Assembly: GCF_030272615.1 (NCBI RefSeq)
Contig: NC_081413.1
Coordinates: 720,640,367 to 720,704,366 of the forward strand
Reading direction: 5' to 3'
Length of the DNA: 64,000 nucleotides
Source of the DNA: Cryptomeria japonica
Taxonomy: Eukaryota > Streptophyta > Pinopsida > Cupressales > Cupressaceae
The position numbers and the translations under genes are program-made. The notes under the pieces are model-generated. The model saw only the letters and a list, made by a program, of their open reading frames with translations, was not told the DNA's origin and did not search any database. Shown here one piece after another: positions 20,941 through 33,872 of the stretch (position 1 is the stretch's first letter; every line of letters starts with the position of its first letter).

Positions 20941-23900
20941 ATTTGGTACTTCAGTTGGTTCAGTCAATTCTTCTTGGTTAGACCAGAAGTCTTGGTTAGT
21001 TAGTTCCCTGCCTAACATAGGAGATACTTTTCTCCCTTCAGTAGATTTAAATGAATTCCTTGAAAGAATGCGAAATTATGCTAGTTCCCCTTTGATGCAG
21101 AAAATTTTAGGTAGTGGGTTGATAGAAGCTGCTGCATTTCCTCCCGCTGTGTCATGTCTAGAAGTAGTTTTGGAATGTATGAGCAGATATGATGTTGTAG
21201 AGAGGTGTGTAAGAGATGTAGGGGGTAAGGTTTTTCTTGCAAATAGTGAAGAGGTTGTTTTTGCCATAATGAAAATACTAGAGAGAGAGCAATATGAGGA
21301 CTGGACAATATGCAAGTCGCAAGGGCTTTTCTCTAAGAAGAAGTCATGTTATAGGAGTGTCATTGCAATAAATTGGTTATTAAAATTTCAAAAGGGGGGT
21401 TCAAGACTGCCAAGCCCATTAACTTGAGAGCATCTGATTCAAGAAGTAAGGGACATAGTCATTTTATTACATAGAATGCGAGGAAATCAGATAGCCTTTT
21501 ATTGGGAGGATTGGATGTATTTCTTTATTTAGGTCATTTTTTGTGACAAGAGATACATAGATTGGGCAGAGTTAATTGCAGAAAGAATGCATGAGGGTTT
21601 AAGTTGTTTTGGGAATAAAAACTTCTATATGTCATCCTACCTCATATACTATTTAGCTTGTACTCGTCAATGGGTAGGTCTGTATCATGAAACTTGGCAG
21701 AATGATATGAAGATATATGAATATCAACGCATTTGCAACAACATAGGGTTACTGAAAATTATTATAAGGTTCACAATATTTTCCTCGGCAGGTTAGTATT
21801 TGAATTAAAAGGAGATGTTCATAAGAGATTGACTGAGGAAGCTATGCAGTTTATAAATATAGATGGCAGCTTCTATATTCAGTTTTCCAAGTTCACTTAT
21901 TTGAGGGTTGGTGGCTTTGAAGGAGAACCTTATAAATTGCCAAGATATGTCTTTGACAGACAAGTATTAATCGAATTTTCCAAGCAATTGGCTTATATAG
22001 ATAAGAAATATGGGGAAGAACACCAAACATGGGTTTTCTTTCCCATTGAGCTCACATACTACACTTGTAGCAGTGTCTCAAATGCTTTGAATTCAGAATT
22101 AGAGTTCAAAAGATTCAATTTTCAATTGTATTCCCCCCACACTGAATTTGATACTAAAAGATTTGCAATGACACACTTTACATTCAAGGAGAATTTTTGA
22201 CATGTACCTGATTTAGAAGACTTTTGGGCAGATTGTGTGGATGAGTATGAAGTCCGAAGAAGAGCTCACCTGAGACTCACAGTGAAGAAAATTCAGGATT
22301 ATGGTCTGAATATAAACACTTCAAACATTGTGGATGATGAAAATTATTTGCCTGATTCCAAATTTGTTGATGATAGGTAGCCAAGGGTAATACCAGAGAT
22401 TGTCTCGACAAAGGATGAGGAAGAACATATTCAAACTAGGACAATCTTGGTCTTTCGAAGAACAAAGAAGTGGCTTAAAAAGTGAAGACCAAGCAGAAGC
22501 TCAAGGAAAGATTCAACCTCACCCACTGAGGTCTTGGTATCTAATTCTCTTGTCCCATCTTGTGCCGCAGGTTCACAAAAATAGGGAAAAGGAGGACAAA
22601 GAACAAAGATAGTGTAAACCAAAGAGGAGACGACTTCTGTTAGAGTCACTCGTTCAAGAACAAGAGGCGAAAGACATTCCTTGCCTATTGATACTATAGT
22701 AGTTGATCTTGAGATGGATGCTACTTCAATTGATCCAATCAAAGAGCGACAAGGTCTAGCGGATGAGGGTAATAATCAATAGGAACATGAAGTCGCAAAT
22801 GAAGTTACTATTATGGTAGTCAGGGATGGAAAATAAACTGGAATTGGCCTAGATAGGTCTCAAGTTCCTTCAGGACCAGTATGCTTAGAAAACATGTTAA
22901 GCAACAAGAACAAAAATATTTGTTCCAGTCTTGATTCCAGTTGAAGATATGGTGAGTAAGTGCCTAGGAAAAAAATCCTAAGGCAAAGAAGTAAAAAACC
23001 ATGTCAAAGATTGATTTTGATGTAGATAGTGGGAACTGGATTGCAAAGATAGCACATCCATTAACAGATGAGAAGACAAAGAGCCCTACAACTCAAGACT
23101 TTTCTATTGAAAGGATTAAAATTGGAACTGCCTCTCGAGCTACAGATATGCTTCATCTTGAAGCTTCAACAAATAAAATCATAACCAAGACCTGGAAAGA
23201 CAAGAAGGGTGAACATCAGATGAAAGAGATGTTACGAAGGATGGCAGAGTATATTGAGGCAATCAATGATCCAAATCCTCAACCTTTATCACAACTTCCA
23301 ATGTCTTTCGATCCTAAGTCCCCTACAAATCAAAAGACTCTGGAACAAATACAAAAATGTAGGTTGATCATAGAAACTATGATGGTTTGGCTAGAAAGAA
23401 TTCAAAAGGCTGGTGCATAATACTTTGTTAATTTAAGCAGAGTATATAATTGGGCAATACAAGTCACGAAGGAATTGGAAGTCGAGATCATCAATTGGAA
23501 AAATGAAGAAGCTAAATGGGTGCCAAAAGCTACACAAATGCGAGAAGTGTAAAATTATGGGGTAATGAAGTTTCTTGCTGAAACACCTGTGGCAGGTTTG
23601 AATGATAGTATTTTGTATGTGTGTTAGAAGAATATTGAATGGAGAAATTCTCTGACAAAATAGGCTTATGAGGACTTCACAAAACTGATAAATCAACTCG
23701 CAGAGTTAGTCACCTCCATGAGAAATGAACTCGTGTGCATTGGGATAAAATGTCTAAAAGATGATGGAAGAACCCTTGAGAAAGTTAGGGTTATAACCAA
23801 ATCATTTAAGGGAAAAATGAATTATGTGAAAGAAGCTAAGGGTTTAGTTCTGGATGAACTAAGTGTGATTGCTAAGATTGAATCACTCTTGTTTCTATGC

Positions 23901-24068
23901 ATTAGACATTTGGATAGTCACTCCGACAAAGTTGCACAGGTTCAGAAGGAAAAAGAAGTTTGGAAGCAACAAATGGCACACATGGGATTACCTCATAACA
24001 AAATCATTCAACACTTTGCCATTGCTCATGTGGATTGGAAGAAAGAAGTAGTTGCCAGAACTGTATAG
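20941..24068 (+). pseudogene. ORF B: second copy of the ORF A protein, decayed
   Basis: Colinear with ORF A at a constant offset: SGLIEAAAFPPAVSC (21113), DWAELIAERM (21560), LRVGGFEGEPYKLP (about 21904) and DLEDFWADC (about 22214) lie 6288-6296 bp after their A counterparts. B extends further at its N-terminus (FLPSVDLNEFLERMRNY). Frames change near 21740 and again before 23001; stops at 21425, 21530, 22198, 22378 and others. The C-terminal third (23001-24068) is helical and charged. B runs towards the 3' end of the minus-strand element Gy2, whose integrase ends at 26084; such an antisense gene between pol and 3' LTR is known for Tat-lineage gypsy elements. That placement, not homology, is the basis for calling it a possible antisense accessory ORF. 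Confidence 0.6.
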
Positions 24069-26083
24069 TGATATTTTCCGGTGATGATAGATCCTTTTAC
24101 TTGTTGGTTGCAAAAACTATTTTATTTTGATGCTGGTTTCATTGATTTTGTGGGGCGAAAGTTGTTGGCTTTTCTTGTTTCCCATTTTATCCATTGGCCA
24201 GGTTGTGGCTATATATCTATGTTTTTGAGACTCTAGAGAGGTCCGAAAAATAGTGATTTTTTGCACAGTAGATAATATTTGTGTTTTTCTTTAAAGAATT
24301 GCAGGAAATTAGAATGATTGATCGATCAATATAAGTTATGGTGTTATCTTTAAATCTAGGTGTTTAAGGAATAGCAATATTTCCTGAGAATTTTTCTATA
24401 AACATGATATCATTTTATGCTCAGTCATTTCTATGTTTTCTTCAATTCATGGTTACCATTAGTTGTTAGTAGACTCATTACGTATTGATTTGCGCTGATC
24501 CCCCTTGCTCTACGAGGCACAAGAGAGTATCGATAAGCCTTCAGTATTACTGAGCTTCTGCTATGCTTTGAATTTATACAATGAGCATGTTTGTGAATTA
24601 GAGTCTGTGAACTCTCTTAAATTGTTTTTAGAAGATTTTTCTCTACTTTTAGTTTGGAGGCATTCATTTGTGTTGATGGATGAATGCTAAAGCCTTTCAA
24701 TTCTTTTTGGTAAAAAGTGTTAGCATTTTATTTATATAATTAATTCATTGCAAATCACATGGGGAGGTGCCCTCTAATGCAGAGGTTAAATTTTTAATTA
24801 ATTCATCTAGCTGTTGGTAATTTGTTTCTTTTCATAAAGGGCTAACCAGAGTTATACTTTGTCATAAGGAAGATAATTATTAAGATTTCAGAAAAGAGAC
24901 AAATTTGTTCACCACATGTTTTTGAGATTTTTCAGTTATGCCCCCAGTGTGCAGACCTGTATGACATGATGATCTGCAAAATGCATGTGGAGGCAATGAA
25001 TTTTTGGGTATGACCCATGTTAATGCAATATGCATGATGAAGATGCATTTCTTATTCAAACAAGGTTGGTTGTGTTTTTTTAGCATTTGTAATACACCAA
25101 TTGAAATGGAGGTGCAAAACATTTCATAGGTAAGTGGTCAATCGATCCTTAAGGTCCTTTGGATAATCCAAATTAACACACTTAATGATTAGGATTTACA
25201 AATGGAGACGCGGAAAACTTCCCCATTGGTTCTTGAAACTTTGATCTTCATTTTCCCATGTGTGTGCAGAAGAGTTAATTCCTACTCTTGTGTTCACTAA
25301 AGATCCTTAGCATCCTACATGACCAGCTACATGGATTATCCTAACTTCAAAAGCATCCTGAATAAAGCCTCGTTGCTAGCAAGCTTTTAGAGTTTCGATG
25401 AGGTTATAGATTGTAATTTATCAAATATTGCTCCATTTCTAGCAGGCATTCATTGCCTTGATGGAGTTACTTGTATGTTCCCATAGTCAAGTTTTTTTTT
25501 CGCACTTGGTATGTGTGATATTTCAGTTATATATCATTGTTCTTTTGCCTTGAGATGAATATTTGGCATAACCCTTTTTCTTTTATTATTTTCTTACCTT
25601 GACTTGTAAGTAATGAAACCTACTTGGGTGTGACAATTACAACAGCGCTGAAGTAGAATTTTATATTTTTCACTAGTCATATGATCAACTAGGTGTCTAG
25701 AATGAATTAGAGATTTTCTTAATATGTTTGAGATATAGCAATTGATAGATTTTGGGTAAACAAGTCTCAAATAGTGAAATCACTACCCGACCATAAGCAA
25801 AGCATCATCACAGGGTAATGTTGAAAGTGAATGACCTTAGGACCTTAAAGACTTCATGTCTAAATATCTAAGAAAGGAGATGACCTTTGCTTCTCTTAAA
25901 TGTAAACAGGTGATAAACTTGGACAATTTCCTTGTTTTATTGATGCTGCTATATGAAAATGCATAAACTATATGTCATGAAATTTGTGAATATGATGTGC
26001 TTGGAAAATAAACTATATGCAATGCAGTGCTTTGAATAATATGATATGCAATGTGAAAAGTAAACTCTTAACTAACCCAACCC
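24069..26083. other. Non-coding spacer between ORF B and the Gy2 integrase
   Basis: AT-rich, with no supported gene. The last 150 bp (25925-26060) carry ATGC/ATATGCAATG words like those downstream of the Gy3 integrase tail, consistent with the 3' part of Gy2. No LTR terminus or polypurine tract for Gy2 was located here, so its 3' boundary is unknown. Confidence 0.4.
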
Positions 26084-27300
26084 TTAGGTATAATATCGTT
26101 TAAGGTGCATGTTGTTCATAAAGTCAAAGAGTGGATCTCTCTCCATGGTAGCCAAATTGTATGCTCCATTGCCTATAACCCTTGTTATGATGAAAGGACC
26201 TAGCCAGTTAGGTTCAAATTTCCCTAGCTTTTCTCGTTCCGCTAGATTCCTTTGGTTCTCTTTGAGCACTAGATCTCCCACTTCAAAATTTATTGGGTGA
26301 ACTCGTTTATTATAACTCTGTATTAGTCTTTTTTGATAACCTTGCAAATGATTGAAAGTTGTTTGTCCCTTTTCATCAAGCGTTTCTAGCTCTTGTAATC
26401 TTGCCACTCGATAGTCTTCCTCTGATATGATTTTCTGTAAGGAGACTCTTAGAGACTGTAGTTCTATTTCAATAGGGAGTATTGCTTTTGTACCATAGAC
26501 CAAGGAATATGGTGTTGCTCCTGTAATGGTGTGTACTCCCATTTTGTAAGCCCAAAGAGCGGGATTTAACTGGAGATGCCAGTCCCATCCTGTGTCAATG
26601 ACAACTTTCTTAAGGATTTTCAATATTGTCTTATTTTTTGCCTCTGCTTGTCCATTGCTTTGCGGATAATACGGTTTTGCAAATCTATGTTGTATTTGAA
26701 ATTTGTCACACAACTCTTTCACTTCTTGATTTTTGAATGGACATCCATTATCTATCACGAAGCACATTGGAATCCTGTATCTACAGATAATGTAGTTGAG
26801 CATGAATTTTTCTATTTGCTTTCCAGTGGTGTATGTAAGAGGAATTTCCTTGACCCATTTGGTAAAGTACTTAGTAGCTATTAAAATGAACTTGTGCCCA
26901 TTGGAAGAAGTAGGGTTGATTTTACCCACTAGATCTAATCCCCATTGTGAAAATGTCCATGGTGATGTAATGGGTTGAAGATCTTATGCTGGTTCATGAA
27001 TGAGATCTCCATGCATTTGGCATTGCTTACATTTTTGCACATATTTATAAGTGTCTTTTTCCATAGTTGGTCAGTAATAACCCATTCTTAACAATTCTTT
27101 GACAATGGTGGACCACTTTGGTGTGCCCCACAAATTCCATCATGGAATTCCTTTAGAGAAAGTTGTGCTTCATTTTCATCAAGACATCGGAGAAGAGTTC
27201 CATCGAAGCCCTTTCTATACAATGTATCATCTATAATAATGTGTCTAGATGCCTGATGAATAAGAGCCTTCTTTTGATTTCAAGACAGATTTGGTGACAT
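26084..27300 (-). pseudogene. Gy2 integrase, broken
   Basis: The core and C-terminus form one 281-codon open stretch (26929-26084): IATKYFTKWVKEIPLTY, FVIDNGCPFKNQEV, YYPQSNGQAEAKNKTI, TPYSLVYGTKAILPIE, then the tail FEVGDLVLKE and WLGPFIITRVIGNGAYNL. The first Asp of the D,D,E triad is Lys (ATKYF); the second Asp and the Glu remain. The N-terminal finger region lies at about 27000-27240 with an altered reading (…KCKQCQMHGDL), separated by stops near 26985 and 27075. Length and order match gypsy integrases. Confidence 0.9.
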
Positions 27301-27399
27301 GTACAGAGTGTGCAAATATGTATATATTTCATTGTACCACGATGGTTCTGAACCCATAATTGCACATACATATTATGTTGAGGGAGTCTCATATGCCAA

Positions 27400-28422
27400 T
27401 ATCATCAGCTGTTCTATAATAAACTCAAACTAAGTTTCATTAGCAGGCATATTTAGAAGAGATGCTATGGTAGCCATGGCATCTGGTGCCTTGTTTTGTA
27501 CCCTTGCAATCTGTTCGAAAGTAATTTTGCTGAAGTGCTATTTGTAATCTTCTATCATTTTCTTATTAGGCATGATTTTTTCATCTTTCGTGTTGTAATC
27601 ATCATTGACTTGGTTTACAATCACTTGCGAATCACCATAGACCTATAATTATTTTATTCTCCACTATACAACTGTACAAAGCTCTATAAGGAGATATTCA
27701 TATTCGGCTATATTGTTCGTGCTTGGAAAATTTATCCTAAATGACTTAAGTATAGAATCCCCTTGGGGGGTGATGAAAAGAATCCCTACTCCAGATCCAT
27801 GACTTGTATATGACCCATCAAAGTATAATTTCCACATTATAGATGCTATCAATGTAAACACCGATTCATCTAGAAAGTCTATGAGCAATGGGTGATTGTC
27901 TTGTAAAGGAGCCTCTGCTAACTGATCAGCTATAATTTGTCCTTTTATGGCCTTTCTATCTATGTACTCTATATCAAACTCACTCAAGATCATGAACCAC
28001 TTAGCCAATCTCCCAGTCAATGTTTCTCTGCTCAATAGGTACTTGAGTGGATCAAAGCATGCAATGAGTTGCACCTTATGACTCAGCATGTAATATCTAA
28101 TATTTTGAGATGTGAAGATTACTGCTAAGCATGCTCATTCTATAAGAGTATGATTAAGCTCATAACTGATCAGGGTTCTACTTATATAGTAAATAGCTCT
28201 TTCTTTTCCTTGTTCATCATGTTATGCCAACAGAGCCCCTAGTGCTGAGTTTGTTGTTGATATATATAGTAACACAAGTTTTCCTGGAGTAGGTGGTACT
28301 AACACTAGTTTGTTTGGAAGATAATCTTTCAGATCTTGGAAAGATTCTTGGAATTGTTCTGTCCATTTAAAAATAACTTCTTTCCTAAGTAAATGCTGGA
28401 ACCAGTGACACTTATTTGCCAG
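27400..28422 (-). pseudogene. Gy2 RNase H followed by archaeal-type RNase H, broken
   Basis: At 28089-27664 the end of the first RNase H (LKYLLSRETLTGRLAKWFMILSEFDIEY) is followed by a linker and then WKLYFDGSYTSHGSGVGILF ... NIAEYEYLLIEL, the first two acidic blocks of aRNH. The third and fourth blocks can be traced with stops to about 27480 (…YGDSQVIVNQV, VQNKAPDAMA). This is the usual Tat order, RT-RNH-aRNH-integrase, and contrasts with Gy1. Confidence 0.85.
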
Positions 28423-29250
28423 CTACGCTATGAATCTCCTTACGGATTGCAGTCTTCCTTGTAACCCTCTTAGTTGTTTAAGTGTTGACAGAGGTTGCAT
28501 ATCTATAATTGCTTTGACCTTGGTAGGGTCTACTTCAATTCCTCTGTTTGACATGATAAACCCTAACAGTGTATCTGTTGTTATGCTAAACACACACTTC
28601 TTTGGGTTTATCCTGACATTGTACTGCTCCAACCGATCAAATATCTATGCAAGGACCACAAGATGGCCTTCTCTTGTCTGTGATTTAGCCAGTAAGTCAT
28701 CCACATAATCTTCCATTATGTTGTGGATCATGTCATGAAATAGCATTGTCATGGCTCTTTTGTATGTTGCTCCTACATTTTTTAGATGAAATGGTATTAC
28801 ATTCCAGCAGTATGTTCCCCATGGGCAGGTAAAGCCCATTTTATGTTGATCTTCTGGTGCAATTTTAATTTGGTTGTATCTTGAGAAACCATCCATTAAT
28901 GATAGCATTTCATTTCCAGTTGTTAGATCAATTATCATATCGATGTTGGGTAGTCAAAAATCATCCTTAGGACAAGCTTTATTTAGATCTCAAAAATCGA
29001 CATAGATTCTTATGCCTCTTGTGGGTTTAGTCATTGGTATCAGGTTGGATATCCATTCTACATAGTCAATAGGTCTATTGAAACCTATATCCAACAACTT
29101 TTGGAGTTCTATTTTAACCAGTAATGCAATACTTGGATGCATTTTTCTCAATTTTTGCTTGTAAGGTTTAACTCTTGGTATCAAAGGTAAATGATACAAC
29201 ACTAATTCAAGGTCTTTTTCTTCTTTTTTAGTGATTTTTCCAGGTGGATG
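28423..29250 (-). pseudogene. pol: Gy2 reverse transcriptase, broken by stops
   Basis: Visible blocks on the minus strand: RVKPYKQKLRKMHPSIALLV, EWISNLIPMTKPTRGIRIYVDF, MLSLMDGFSRYNQIKI, GFTCPWGTYCWNVIPFHLKNVGATYKRAM, the catalytic EDYVDDLLAKS (intact Tyr-Val-Asp-Asp) and RINPKKCVFSITTDTLLGFIMS. Stops separate the blocks at about 28988, 28943 and 28645. The region upstream (29250-29611) is a hydrophilic linker reaching the N2 insertion. Confidence 0.9.
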
Positions 29251-29616
29251 TTATGTACAACCTCTCCTTTTGCTATGTTTACCTCTTCAGTTTCTTCTAT
29301 AAGAAATGTTGAACTTTCTCTTTTGATAGGAAGGTTACCTAACTCGCTCTTGCCATTATGGGTAGTTTGATTTGTATCTTCTGTTGTAGAGGTACTTTCC
29401 TCTCCAAAGTATGTTGTCCTATCCAGGTCAACAACAAACCCTGATTTGTGGTCACCTTGTGGAAATTCCTCTCTGACTTCGAGGAATTATGCAATTGCTT
29501 CATCGTTTTCAAACCAATCCAGAGTTGGTTTTTCCTTCTTGCCCCCAATCAATCAAGTGTGAATGTACAAGGGGTATGTCATTACTCCCTTCTATAATAG
29601 ATTTTGATAACATGAA

Positions 29617-30421
29617 TGTTAGGATTCCTAAAGATATTGAGAGGGGGGGGGGGGGGGGTGAATCAATATCTAACCGGTTATAAGATTTTCTTGAATTAAA
29701 ACATGTAAAGCATATCAATACTGTATACCAGTAAATAGACATTAATGCAATAAATAGAGATAACAACAACCACATGAAAAACACACCAACACAGTAGTTT
29801 AACAAGGAAACCTAGTGTGGGAAAAACCTTGGTGGGATTTGTAACCCACAATATTCTCTTACCGGCCAATAAGTAAATATTACTCTTACAATGGGGGCCT
29901 GAACATGCAGGAAGGCCAAGTGCCTAGAGCTCACTGCTCAATTACAAAATGGGAAGTCTCACTGACTTACAAAATGGATTATATAAATCCAATGTCTTGT
30001 ACTGCTTCAAAATGGCATCTACTATGCCAAATCCAATACTAGTTTATAGCTCTGCTTCATACATAAGCCCTTAACCTATAATTCGCATAATAGGTCTACC
30101 TTATTTTGCCTATTAACTTCCTTCCACAATCTCTCAAATGTTCTACAATGATCTCATACATATATGAGTCATTTTACAACTTGCCAAGTCAGCTTACAAT
30201 GATTTTACAATAATTTACAAAATATATTATAAACAAAATTCCTGTCGGCTTTTGTGCCGGTATACTTCCTTTCACTGTCGGTGGTCTGTGTGTCTGTGTA
30301 GAGTTTGACCTTGCTGGTGCCAATAAATTATCTTGCCATTGTCATAGGATTGTAAGGTTGCCATTAATGAAAAAACCTTCAATCACCTATAATATCTCAT
30401 TGGAGTGTGCATTTGCCAACA
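29617..30421 (-). repeat. N2 3' LTR
   Basis: 805 bp; on the plus strand it starts TGTTAGGATTCC and ends TTGCCAACA. A run of 16 G (29643-29658) stands where the other N2 LTR has eight, so the homopolymer is unstable. Confidence 0.95.
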
Positions 30422-30599
30422 ATCTCCCCCTTTGGCATTGATGGCAACACTCATGAGAAAAATCCAAAAATTGTCATCCAAAAAAAAAATCTGCCAGAAT
30501 TGTCTGACCAAAAATTGTGTACCAAAAGAATATGTGCTCCCCCTGAGTTGATGAGTCATTTGCTGATTATTTTTCTCATTTCCACTACTCCCCCTTTGG
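30422..30599 (-). other. N2 polypurine tract and 3' untranslated region
   Basis: On the plus strand ATCTCCCCCTTTGGCATTGATG follows the LTR in the form expected for the reverse complement of the tract ATGCCAAAGGGGGAGAT. A second copy, CTCCCCCTTTGGCATCAATG, lies at about 30585, reproducing the doubled purine tract of N1. Confidence 0.85.
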
Positions 30600-32651
30600 C
30601 ATCAATGACAAAGGTTGTCAAAGTGTCAATTGAGTGTGGTTTCCAATTTCATCCTTGTAACCAGTTGGTTACAATCTGAAAAAGATCTGCCAATACCAGA
30701 TTCAGGCTCTCAATGAACTGTTTGCTATCTTTTAATGCGGAATCTGTCCTTTGAATTGTACCGGTGAGATGTTGCATTTTCTTTGTCGGTGTATTCTGTC
30801 CTTGAATTAAAGCCTCATATATCTCTTTTCTTAAGGAGGCAAGGCAGTCCAATTTTGGACTAAGTCTCCATTTTAGATCTTTTGCCTTTCCTTTTATTCT
30901 TTCCTTTTCTCTTTCCAACTTTAGAAGTTCCTCCTCAAAACCTGTTATTTTCTGCTAAAAAATTGATAATGGTTCAGATGAATTAATGAAATTATCAGCT
31001 AGTTAATTTATTTCTTCTTGTATCTTGTTGATCTTCTGGTTTATATCTACTATCAAAAAGTTAGTTTTACATGTATCTCTGTACAAAGTTTTAAATTCTT
31101 TTAGTGTACTACATAGTTCCGGTAAAAGAGTATCAAATTGTCTTATACACTTCTTTATTTCTTCTTCAAAGAATTTATGTTTTTCCTTCTCTAGTTTCTC
31201 CTTGAATGCTTCCTCTTTTATTTGTTCAACTATCACAGTGTTGTCAGTAATATACTTAGACAATGTGTCAAGTTGATTCAAAGAATCTTTATTATCTACA
31301 TTACACTTGGGTGCTATTATTTTCAAAATTGGAATTGTGTCATCAATTGGTTTGTATGCTTGTGAACTACACTCTGTTATCTTCTTCATAGAATCCAAAA
31401 GAACTTCTGTCACATTTGTTGGTTTGAATTATGCATTGGAAGAACCAACAATCTGTATTCTACCAATGGGAGCAATTTCTTTGCTTATGGTGACCTCTGG
31501 TAGGTCAATTTGTGTTTGCATTTCTTTAAGCAAGGGTTTGGATTGCTCAACTGTTGCTGGTGGCACTGCCTCTACATGAACCTGCTGTTGTGAGGGAGCT
31601 TGTTGCTCTGCCTATTTCTCAGTGTTGTCACCTATCGGTTTACCTTCTATGCTATCTGTTGCCGGTGGCTCATTTGCCATATCTGTTTTCCCTATTGAAT
31701 CCTTATCTACCATAATATTGACTTTCTGAGTGTCAATGTTCATTGTATATAACACCTTAGAATCAGGATTTGTGTCCTCATGTGGTATGTCCACACTCTC
31801 ACTAGTTGGTTGATTTTCAGTGGTAACTACTGGTGGAGTATCTAGAGGCAGTGGGGATAAGTTATCTGTTATTTTTATGTTGGGTGGTCCACCAACCTTA
31901 CCTTTTCCCTTATCCTTTTGATAAACCTTGATGGGTTTAGGGCTTTGATATTCTTCTTGCTTTTCCTTCTTGACAAGGAATATGTCCCATGCATTAGCTA
32001 TTTCCTCTATTACCTCATTCACTCTACCAACATAATTGCTACATGTCGGTGTGCAGTTGAAAATAATGACCAGTTAGCCTCAGAGATCAGTTCATCTATC
32101 TCTTTAGGTGAGTTGACAGGATATACAACAAGTATTTTTTAATTTTTATTTTCTTATCAAGCTCAACAACAACTTGCCTTCTAGCTTCAAGTCCTTTTGT
32201 ACAGTTCTGCCGGTATTTCATCAACAACTTGCATCAAAAATTTCTTGTAAATATCCAAGTGTAGGATTACACTGTTTTCTACTTTCTCCTTATCATCAGT
32301 TGATAATGAGTCATATAATTTGTTGATGTTTTTCAGCTTTCCATCCTCTTTTATTTCATTGAGAAGTTTGTCAATTGGAGCAATGGATTGTTGAGTCTTC
32401 TTCTTAGGGATTAACTTCCTTTTTGGAGTTACTTTCTTAGTTGGGGGCCTTACTGCCTGTTGTTTCTGTCTGGTTCTTCTAGGAGAAGGTGAAGATGCTG
32501 GTGAAGGTTTCCTTTTTCTTACAACTCTTTTGAATGCAGCTGGTATATCACTTTCCGAAGAAGTTCCAATTGATGAAAGGTGAGTTTCTGGTTGAAGTTC
32601 ATCTTCAATAATACCAGTTTGTTTAAGTACATCTTCCTTAATAGCTTTTTC
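30600..32651 (-). pseudogene. N2 ORF2 second part, broken
   Basis: Homologous to 10617-12492 of N1: basic Pro/Ser segment (RRTRQKQQAVRPPTKKVTPKRK near 32490-32430), helical KLKNINKLYDSL, VIEEIANAWDIFLVKKEKQEEY at about 32020, an acidic Thr/Pro linker, then a coiled coil ending at about 30650 (MEREKERIKGKAKDLKWRL). Several stops and shifts (about 32155, 31620, 31000). No catalytic motif. Confidence 0.62.
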
Positions 32652-33872
32652 TTACCTGTATCCTCTTCTAACTGTTGCTTCAACCTTGTTAACCCTTTTC
32701 TTTGATTGAATTTGGTTTTCAATAGTCTCAGTACTGCCAAATACCTCTTCTTTAGGTTCCTTAGGTTCTTCTAGGAGGGCTTTTACATATGTTTCTATTA
32801 TGTGGTCATCAGTTTCATACCCCATTTTAGTAACCCAAATGGTTCTTGGGATAACTACCTCCATCCAAATTTCATCCTTCTTTATAACAAAACAGATTTC
32901 ATCCTTATACTTGTTCACAATTGCTTGTGACAATCTGACTTTGGTCTTCATCCGGTCCTTCAATGCCTAAAAATACTCATTTATGTTCTTTTCTCTGTTT
33001 TCTCCCATTTTGTTTAGTAAATCTGACAATTGTTTGCCTACCGGTATATCAAAACCAAAATTCCTATTATCGATACTAGGTACTTGTTTGGTTATGTGTA
33101 GCATTAGATAGACAAGTAGGTTTCCAAATTTGAATGTCCCCTTTTTGTCTTTCTTTATCTTTTCCAAACTGTCAATTAGTTCATCTTTAAGCCATTCACA
33201 CACATCTATTTTTGCATTATCATTAATCATGTCATAAGCACTCTTTATGCATAGGCTAGAGACTGAGTTTAACCTATTTGCATGTGTGGTTTTGTAGCCT
33301 AAGATCATACTGATGAATCTGACATTGATATCCGTTACATCATTTACTCTTAAGGATCTCTTATCAGATGTTGCGTCGGTTAGGTTAATAACTAGGTCAT
33401 TTGAGACCTTCTTTGTTTTATCAGGTCTATTACCGGTGGAGGGTAACCCTGTCACAATCTTTACTACTTCTTTTGTGATTTTGTGAACTGAGTCCAACCA
33501 GAAGAATGCACCATGTACCCTGCTTAGTGCTACCCTTATAACATCCTTGGGAAAATCTGGGATACTGAGAATTTCAATGAAACCTAGGGTTTCTACTATC
33601 TTGTGTTCAGGTTTGATATTACCAGATTTGTCACAGATTATCGATTTATACATATTCTTAATTTCCTCATCACCTAATTCATCTATATGACAATGTATGT
33701 ACATTCTAGGGTCTTCAACAAAAACTACTCCTTTAGGGATTTGAGAAAATGCACCAACATTATCATCTTTCTTGGCAATTTTGGGAACTAACTAAAATAT
33801 GGGTCTACGACGTTTAATAACTTCGACAATAGTAGGGTTCACAATGAATTCAGGAACAGATGAAGAAGCCAT
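32652..33872 (-). pseudogene. N2 ORF2 first part, unrecognised, near full length
   Basis: ATG at 33872 (MASSSVPEFIVNPTIVEV) in the same place as N1. Open from 33704 to 32967 and again from 32963 to 32652, with a stop near 33793 and one at 32964-32966 that N1 lacks. Conserved with N1 in nearly every block (FFWLDSVHKITKEVVKIVTGLP, LRVNDVTDINVRFISMILGYK, CEWLKDELID, KKDEIWMEVVIPRTIWV). It ends at the same stop as N1 (VRRGYR* against VRKGSR*). The closeness of both proteins supports a real coding role in the parent element. Confidence 0.72.

Noticed and set aside
26109-26978. Plus-strand ORFs of 60-102 codons
   Set aside because: Antisense of the Gy2 integrase, which is strongly supported.
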